From NCBI GenBank assembly GCA_965218765.1, contig CBDCLU010000001.1, forward strand, positions 248,001-312,000: a stretch of DNA of 64,000 nt, in the 5' to 3' direction. Origin of the DNA: JBBPYC01 sp965218765 (GTDB lineage Bacteria > Pseudomonadota > Gammaproteobacteria > Burkholderiales > Burkholderiaceae_C). Under the pieces are notes generated by a model that was not told the origin of the DNA, ran no database searches, and worked only from the letters and a program-made list of their open reading frames with translations. This document shows, piece by piece, positions 60,062-64,000 of this stretch (the stretch's first letter is position 1; each line of letters opens with the position of its first letter). The position numbers and the translations under genes were made by a program.

Positions 60062-61048
60062 ATGCTCAACATCTTTTCCCTGGTTAGCGGCCGGCTCGTG
60101 CAGGAAGAAATCGAGTCGCTCGACGAACTGTCGCGCTTCAAGCCGATCTGGGTCGATCTGGAGTCACCCAATCTCGAAGAAAGGCGTTGGATTCAGGAGT
60201 ATTACGGCGTCATCATTCCGCAGGACGCGACCGACGAGGATATCGAGGAGTCCGCGCGCTTTTACGCCGAGGACAACGGCGAGCTGCACATCAGGAGCGA
60301 CTTTCTGGTGCCCGACGCGGACGACCCGCGCACGGTGCGCGTCGCGTTCATCGTGAACGACAGCAACGCCGACCTGCGCAGCCACGGCGTGCTGTTCTCG
60401 ATCCATGATGAGGATGTGCCGGTGTTTCGCCTGCTGCGCATGCGCGCGCGGCGCGCGCCGGGCTTCATCGAGGACGCGAAGGAAGTGCTGCTCAAACTGT
60501 TCGATTCGGACGCCGAGTATTCGGCCGATACGCTCGAAGAGATCTACGACGGCCTGGAGAAAGTCAGCCGGCAGGTGCTGGCCGGCGACGTGACCGACAA
60601 CGCGGCTGGCGAGGTGCTCGGCGCGATCGCGCGGCACGAGGACATGAACGGCCGCATTCGCCGCAACATGATGGACACGCGCCGCGCGGTGAGTTTCCTG
60701 ATGCGCAGCAAGATGCTGAACGCCGAGCAGTTCGAGGATGCGCGCCAGCTGCTGCGCGACATCGAATCACTCGACAGCCACACCGCGTTCCTGTTCGACA
60801 AGATCAACTTTTTGATGGACGCGACGGTCGGTTTCATCAACATCAACCAGAACAAGGTCATCAAGATCTTCTCGGTCGCGAGCGTCGCGCTGCTGCCGCC
60901 GACGTTGATCGCGAGCGTCTATGGCATGAACTTTCAATACATGCCCGAGTTGTCGCAGCGCTGGGGCTATCCGTATGCGCTGGCGCTGATGGCAGCGAGC
61001 GCGCTGGTGCCGATCTTCTATTTCCGCAAGCGCGGTTGGCTGAAGTAG
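60062..61048 (+). CDS. corA: CorA-family magnesium/cobalt transporter
   Basis: The 328-residue protein has a large cytoplasmic N-terminal domain and two C-terminal membrane helices joined by the YGMNF loop with the GMN selectivity motif. It forms pentameric channels for Mg2+ and possibly Co2+ or Ni2+. It is convergent with the small outer-membrane protein gene, 7 bp away. Confidence 0.94.
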   Translation: MLNIFSLVSGRLVQEEIESLDELSRFKPIWVDLESPNLEERRWIQEYYGVIIPQDATDEDIEESARFYAEDNGELHIRSDFLVPDADDPRTVRVAFIVNDSNADLRSHGVLFSIHDEDVPVFRLLRMRARRAPGFIEDAKEVLLKLFDSDAEYSADTLEEIYDGLEKVSRQVLAGDVTDNAAGEVLGAIARHEDMNGRIRRNMMDTRRAVSFLMRSKMLNAEQFEDARQLLRDIESLDSHTAFLFDKINFLMDATVGFININQNKVIKIFSVASVALLPPTLIASVYGMNFQYMPELSQRWGYPYALALMAASALVPIFYFRKRGWLK

Positions 61049-61055
61049 CGCGCCT

Positions 61056-61847
61056 TTAGAACCGGACCCCGAACGACAATCGGGCCATGTCCTGCGGCGT
61101 GAAGTTGACTTTCGGGTCCCAGGCCATTCGAACGAAATAGCGCGGCCACTCGTAGGTCGCGGTCAGCCCCACACGGCGGATGTAATCGCCTTCGATGGTG
61201 CCTTGCTTGACCAGCAGGTCCAGCGTCAGCCGCTGACCCTCGGCAACCGGTCGGCGCCAGACCAGATGCACGTGCTGCTGATCCGGATACTGCCGGTTGT
61301 CACGAATCAGCGCAGCCGACACGGCGCTCTTGTCGGGCCAGCGGTAGCCGCCATAGACCGTATACGAATCGTTCGGGTCGAAGTTGAGATTCGCGTATTC
61401 GCGCAGGTTGGTACGCCCCAGGCCTGCGCCGGCAAACCAGCGCTTGCCGGTCTCCACCGCGAAGCTGCCGCCGACAAATCCGCCCGACGCGATCTGAAGC
61501 GATGGCAGCAGTCGCACCCAGTCCAGGTCGAATGTGTGGTCCCACCCGGCGCGGGTCTGCTGGAAATCGTCGGGCACCGAGCGATACCAGCCGATCCAGA
61601 CGTTGCCGTCGCCGTAGCCGTAGCGCAGGTTCAGATCCAGTGCGGGGCCAGCCGGCTGGTCGCCGCCAGAGAGTTGATAGGCGCCGGTGGTGAGTTTGAA
61701 TGGTCGCTCGGGCGAGTCATCGTCGGCGCCGGACGCGGCCCATGCGATTTGCACGCTGCCCAGGCAGAGCACAGCGGCTGCAGCACAGCGGCAAATGGCG
61801 CATCGCGCTGCCGATCCGACGCTTGACAGGCAGCTTTTCATGGACAT
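61056..61847 (-). CDS. Small outer-membrane beta-barrel protein, unknown role
   Basis: The 263-residue protein has a signal peptide (cleavage near WAASGA). The mature region is made of amphipathic strands rich in Tyr, Trp and Arg (DLNLRYGYGDGNVWIGWYRS, VYGGYRWPDK), ending in SFGVRF with a C-terminal phenylalanine typical of outer-membrane proteins. I cannot place it in a named family. It is convergent with corA and tandem after the amidase genes. Confidence 0.7.
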   Translation of the reverse strand: MSMKSCLSSVGSAARCAICRCAAAAVLCLGSVQIAWAASGADDDSPERPFKLTTGAYQLSGGDQPAGPALDLNLRYGYGDGNVWIGWYRSVPDDFQQTRAGWDHTFDLDWVRLLPSLQIASGGFVGGSFAVETGKRWFAGAGLGRTNLREYANLNFDPNDSYTVYGGYRWPDKSAVSAALIRDNRQYPDQQHVHLVWRRPVAEGQRLTLDLLVKQGTIEGDYIRRVGLTATYEWPRYFVRMAWDPKVNFTPQDMARLSFGVRF

Positions 61848-61984
61848 CAGCGAGCGAGTCTACGAAAACAGCCTCCTGCAGGCAGACAGCACGGTCGCCG
61901 TGCCGCTTTGAGCCGCACTGCCCGGTCGAGACGACACCCGATCAACACTTGGCTGCCCGGTCCTGCAGCCTGTTCAGCGCAGCT

Positions 61985-63409
61985 TCAGATCGGTGGTGCC
62001 TTGGTGTGAAAGTCGCTCAACGCCTGATAGGCCGCGCCCACACGAAACAACGTCGCTTCATCGAACGGTTTGCCGATCAGCTGCATGCCCACGGGCAGGC
62101 CTTCGGAATCGAACCCGCAAGGCACCGAGAGGGCCGGCAGCCCGGTCAGGCTCGGCACGCCGGTGTATTGCATGATGGCCGACAGCATGTCTTCCTCGAC
62201 ACCGTCCTCGATCACGACCGACATCGCACCGACCGGCGTCGCCGTGAACGGCAAGGTCGGGCACAGGAACAGATCGACCTTCGAGAACGCATCGATGAAC
62301 TCGTTGCGCAGCAGGCTGCGGTAGCGCTGCGCCTGCAGGTAGTGCGTGGCCAGCAGCATTTCGCCGACCTCGAGCAGGGTGCGCACGTCGGCGCCGTATT
62401 CGTCGGGGCGTTCGCGCAGCCACCGCTGGTGATACGTGCTGGGCTCGGCCGACTCGATCGTCAGTTGCGCTGAGATGTTGCCGTGGATGTTCTGGATGTC
62501 CGCCTCGATCACTTCGGCGCCGGCGGCTTCCAGCGTTTTCAGTGCTGAAGTCACTGCGGCATGCACGGGCGGCTGCAGATGATGGAAGAAATAGCCCGAC
62601 ACGATGCCGATGCGCACACCCTTGACGCCGTCGTCCAGATGCGCGAGATAGTCGGCGACCGGCGCGCGTGCGCAGGCGGGATCTGCGGCGTCGTGACCCG
62701 CGATCGTGCCGAACATCCAGGCGCAGTCCTGCACGGTGCGCGTCATCGGCCCGGCGGTGTCCATGCTCCAGGCCAGCGGAATGATTCCGTGGTTGCTGAC
62801 CCTTCCGTAAGTGGGCCGCAGCCCGACGATGCCGTTGATCGCCGACGGCAGCCGGATCGAGCCGCCGGTGTCGGTGCCGATCGCACCGAAACACGCGCGC
62901 GCCGCCACGGCCGCGCCCGAGCCCCCGCTGGAGCCGGCCGGAAAGCGGTCGGTGTTCCACGGATTGCGTACCGCGCCGTAGTGCGGGTTGTCGGACGTGC
63001 CGCCCCAGGCGAACTCGTGCATGTTGAGCTTGCCCATGAATATCGCACCCGAGCGGCGCAGCCGGCTTGCGATCGTCGCGTCCTCGTCCGGCACCCAGTC
63101 GGTGAGAATTTTGCTGCCGGCGGTGGTGCGGTGGCCGGCCACTGCGACGTTGTCCTTCAGCGCGATCGGCACGCCGTGCAGCGGCCCAAGATCATGGCCG
63201 GCGGCGATCATCGTTTCGGAAGCTTTCGCCACCTGACGTGCCTGCTCGGCGAACACCGAAATGTAGGCACCGAGCTTCGGGTTCACCGCATCGATGCGCG
63301 CGAGCGTCGCTTCGACCACGTCGACCGGCGATACCTCCCGACGCTTGATCGCTCGTGCGAGCTGCACCAGGCCGAGGTCGAGCAACTCGGAGTAGCCGCG
63401 GGCGCTCAT
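61985..63409 (-). CDS. Amidase-signature enzyme (AtzE/GatA-like)
   Basis: The 474-residue amidase has the catalytic lysine in HGVPIALKDNVAVAG, the serine-rich GSSGGSGAAVA motif and the nucleophile region GTDTGGSIRLPSAINGIVG. An AtzG-like small partner gene lies immediately upstream. That pairing is known for AtzE-AtzG, the carboxybiuret hydrolase of cyanuric acid breakdown, so a role in degrading a urea- or amide-type nitrogen compound is likely. The ABC transporter end upstream may import the substrate. Confidence 0.9.
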   Translation of the reverse strand: MSARGYSELLDLGLVQLARAIKRREVSPVDVVEATLARIDAVNPKLGAYISVFAEQARQVAKASETMIAAGHDLGPLHGVPIALKDNVAVAGHRTTAGSKILTDWVPDEDATIASRLRRSGAIFMGKLNMHEFAWGGTSDNPHYGAVRNPWNTDRFPAGSSGGSGAAVAARACFGAIGTDTGGSIRLPSAINGIVGLRPTYGRVSNHGIIPLAWSMDTAGPMTRTVQDCAWMFGTIAGHDAADPACARAPVADYLAHLDDGVKGVRIGIVSGYFFHHLQPPVHAAVTSALKTLEAAGAEVIEADIQNIHGNISAQLTIESAEPSTYHQRWLRERPDEYGADVRTLLEVGEMLLATHYLQAQRYRSLLRNEFIDAFSKVDLFLCPTLPFTATPVGAMSVVIEDGVEEDMLSAIMQYTGVPSLTGLPALSVPCGFDSEGLPVGMQLIGKPFDEATLFRVGAAYQALSDFHTKAPPI

Positions 63410-63415
63410 GATCGA

Positions 63416-63616
63416 TCAGCCCTCGTCATCGACGGCTGCGTGCACGAACACCGTAGCAGGCAGCAACCGCTGGTGCTCGGCAGCACTCATCTTGCGGCTC
63501 AGTTCGTTCGCAGCGGGCAGCCAGACCGCCAGCAGCTCGGCAGCCGCTTCGCAGCGCCCGGGCGCCAACGACAGCCCGGCGGCCTGCGCAAGCGCCCGTA
63601 CGGCCGCGGCGTTCAT
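63416..63616 (-). CDS. AtzG-like small partner protein (DUF4089)
   Basis: The 66-residue helical protein has the pattern ELLAVWLPAANELSRKM and a short charged tail. Its size and position immediately before an amidase-signature gene, 6 bp apart, match AtzG-type subunits that bind the amidase and cover its active site. Without an alignment the family call rests on size, place and a few conserved positions. Confidence 0.75.
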   Translation of the reverse strand: MNAAAVRALAQAAGLSLAPGRCEAAAELLAVWLPAANELSRKMSAAEHQRLLPATVFVHAAVDDEG

Positions 63617-63769
63617 AGCTGCACCTCATGAGTCAAGGCCTCGCGGACGACCCTATTCGTTCCGGTCACGAAGCCGGCTGTGTGCTTGATCGATGTGGTC
63701 AGCCCGTTCATGTTCTTTCGTTTCCTACAAGGATCGGCAGGCGTGCAGCCGGGGCTCGGCGGGATGTCG

Positions 63770-64000
63770 TCAGCCATGCACGCCGGTATATTCGCTCATG
63801 ACCGCAAGGTCGCTCAGGTGTTCGCGCGGAATCTCCTCGCCGAGTTGTCCGCGTTTGATCACAAGCACTCGCTGCGAGACGTTGGCGATGAATTCCAGAT
63901 TCTGCTCGACCAGCACGATCGTCAGGCCCAGCCGGTCGCGCAGCGAGCACAGGGTCTGCGCGATCTCCTCGATGATGGAAGGCTGGATGCCTTCAGTCGG
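63770..64000 (-). CDS. LivF/UrtE-type ABC transporter ATP-binding protein, C-terminus
   Basis: Only the last 77 codons are inside the window; the start lies beyond position 64000. The fragment opens PTEGIQPSIIEEI, continues LTIVLVEQNLEFIANVSQRV (the H-loop region is altered to VEQN, as is normal for LivF) and ends RGQLGEEIPREHL. This is the end of a branched-chain amino acid or urea ABC importer ATPase. With the amidase and AtzG genes it suggests a urea/amide utilisation locus. Confidence 0.88.
   Translation of the reverse strand, partial: PTEGIQPSIIEEIAQTLCSLRDRLGLTIVLVEQNLEFIANVSQRVLVIKRGQLGEEIPREHLSDLAVMSEYTGVHG

Overview
This window is a stretch of a high-GC betaproteobacterial chromosome, most likely Burkholderiales and probably Comamonadaceae. 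The pointers are the block holA-proA / lptE-leuS / dapB-bamE / fur / hprK-ptsN-hpf, the proteobacterial-type gshA next to kup and gshB, four Bug-type (tripartite tricarboxylate) periplasmic receptors without their membrane partners, and two dispersed repeat families of a kind I associate with Comamonadaceae. I see no tRNA, rRNA or CRISPR.

Layout. 1-2685: a partial lipoprotein with an alpha/beta-hydrolase domain, and a DUF445 membrane protein. 2952-8244: a redox cluster with a PepSY protein, then a di-haem cytochrome peroxidase lipoprotein, a coiled-coil porin, a Tat-exported FMN-binding protein, an ApbE flavin transferase and a four-helix membrane protein. A Fur-box-like site lies upstream of the peroxidase. 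8348-12015: a zinc-type quinone reductase-like enzyme with a divergent LysR regulator, a PACE-type efflux protein, and only the N-terminal (homocysteine-binding) part of a cobalamin-dependent methionine synthase. 12186-24957: a 13-gene leftward cluster for urocanate/histidine breakdown (hutU, hutD, hutI, hutF, hutG) interleaved with transport genes, but with no hutH and no hutC. 25273-32240, rightward: recQ, a three-subunit molybdenum hydroxylase of PaoABC type, and thiL. 32250-37418, leftward: two Bug receptors, an HpcH/HpaI aldolase and an FAD-linked hydroxyacid dehydrogenase, with an intact-looking IS5-family element between the two receptor genes. 37560-46070: gshB, an unknown membrane protein, kup, gshA, proA and holA. 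46147-50744: a small catabolic island (IclR regulator, Bug receptor, TfdA-like dioxygenase, tannase-type esterase) sitting between holA and lptE, which are usually adjacent. 50807-58171: lptE, leuS, dapB, bamE, fur, hprK, ptsN and hpf. 58543-64000: a patatin-like lipase, corA, a small outer-membrane protein, an amidase with an AtzG-like partner, and the end of a LivF/UrtE-type ABC ATPase.

How the parts work together. The 3-8 kb cluster looks like a complete extracytoplasmic electron-transfer chain: membrane b-type cytochrome, flavinylated periplasmic protein, di-haem lipoprotein and outer-membrane pore. It may respond to iron. The hut cluster would turn urocanate into glutamate by the HutF/HutG deiminase-deformylase route. 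The island at 46-51 kb would import, oxidatively cleave and hydrolyse an ether- or ester-linked aromatic acid under IclR control.

Two repeat families stand out. One is a 17-nt AT-rich palindrome with six copies, three of them inside the coding regions of thiL, proA and leuS. The other is a GC-rich element of about 100 bp that follows the stop codons of kup, proA and ptsN in the same orientation.
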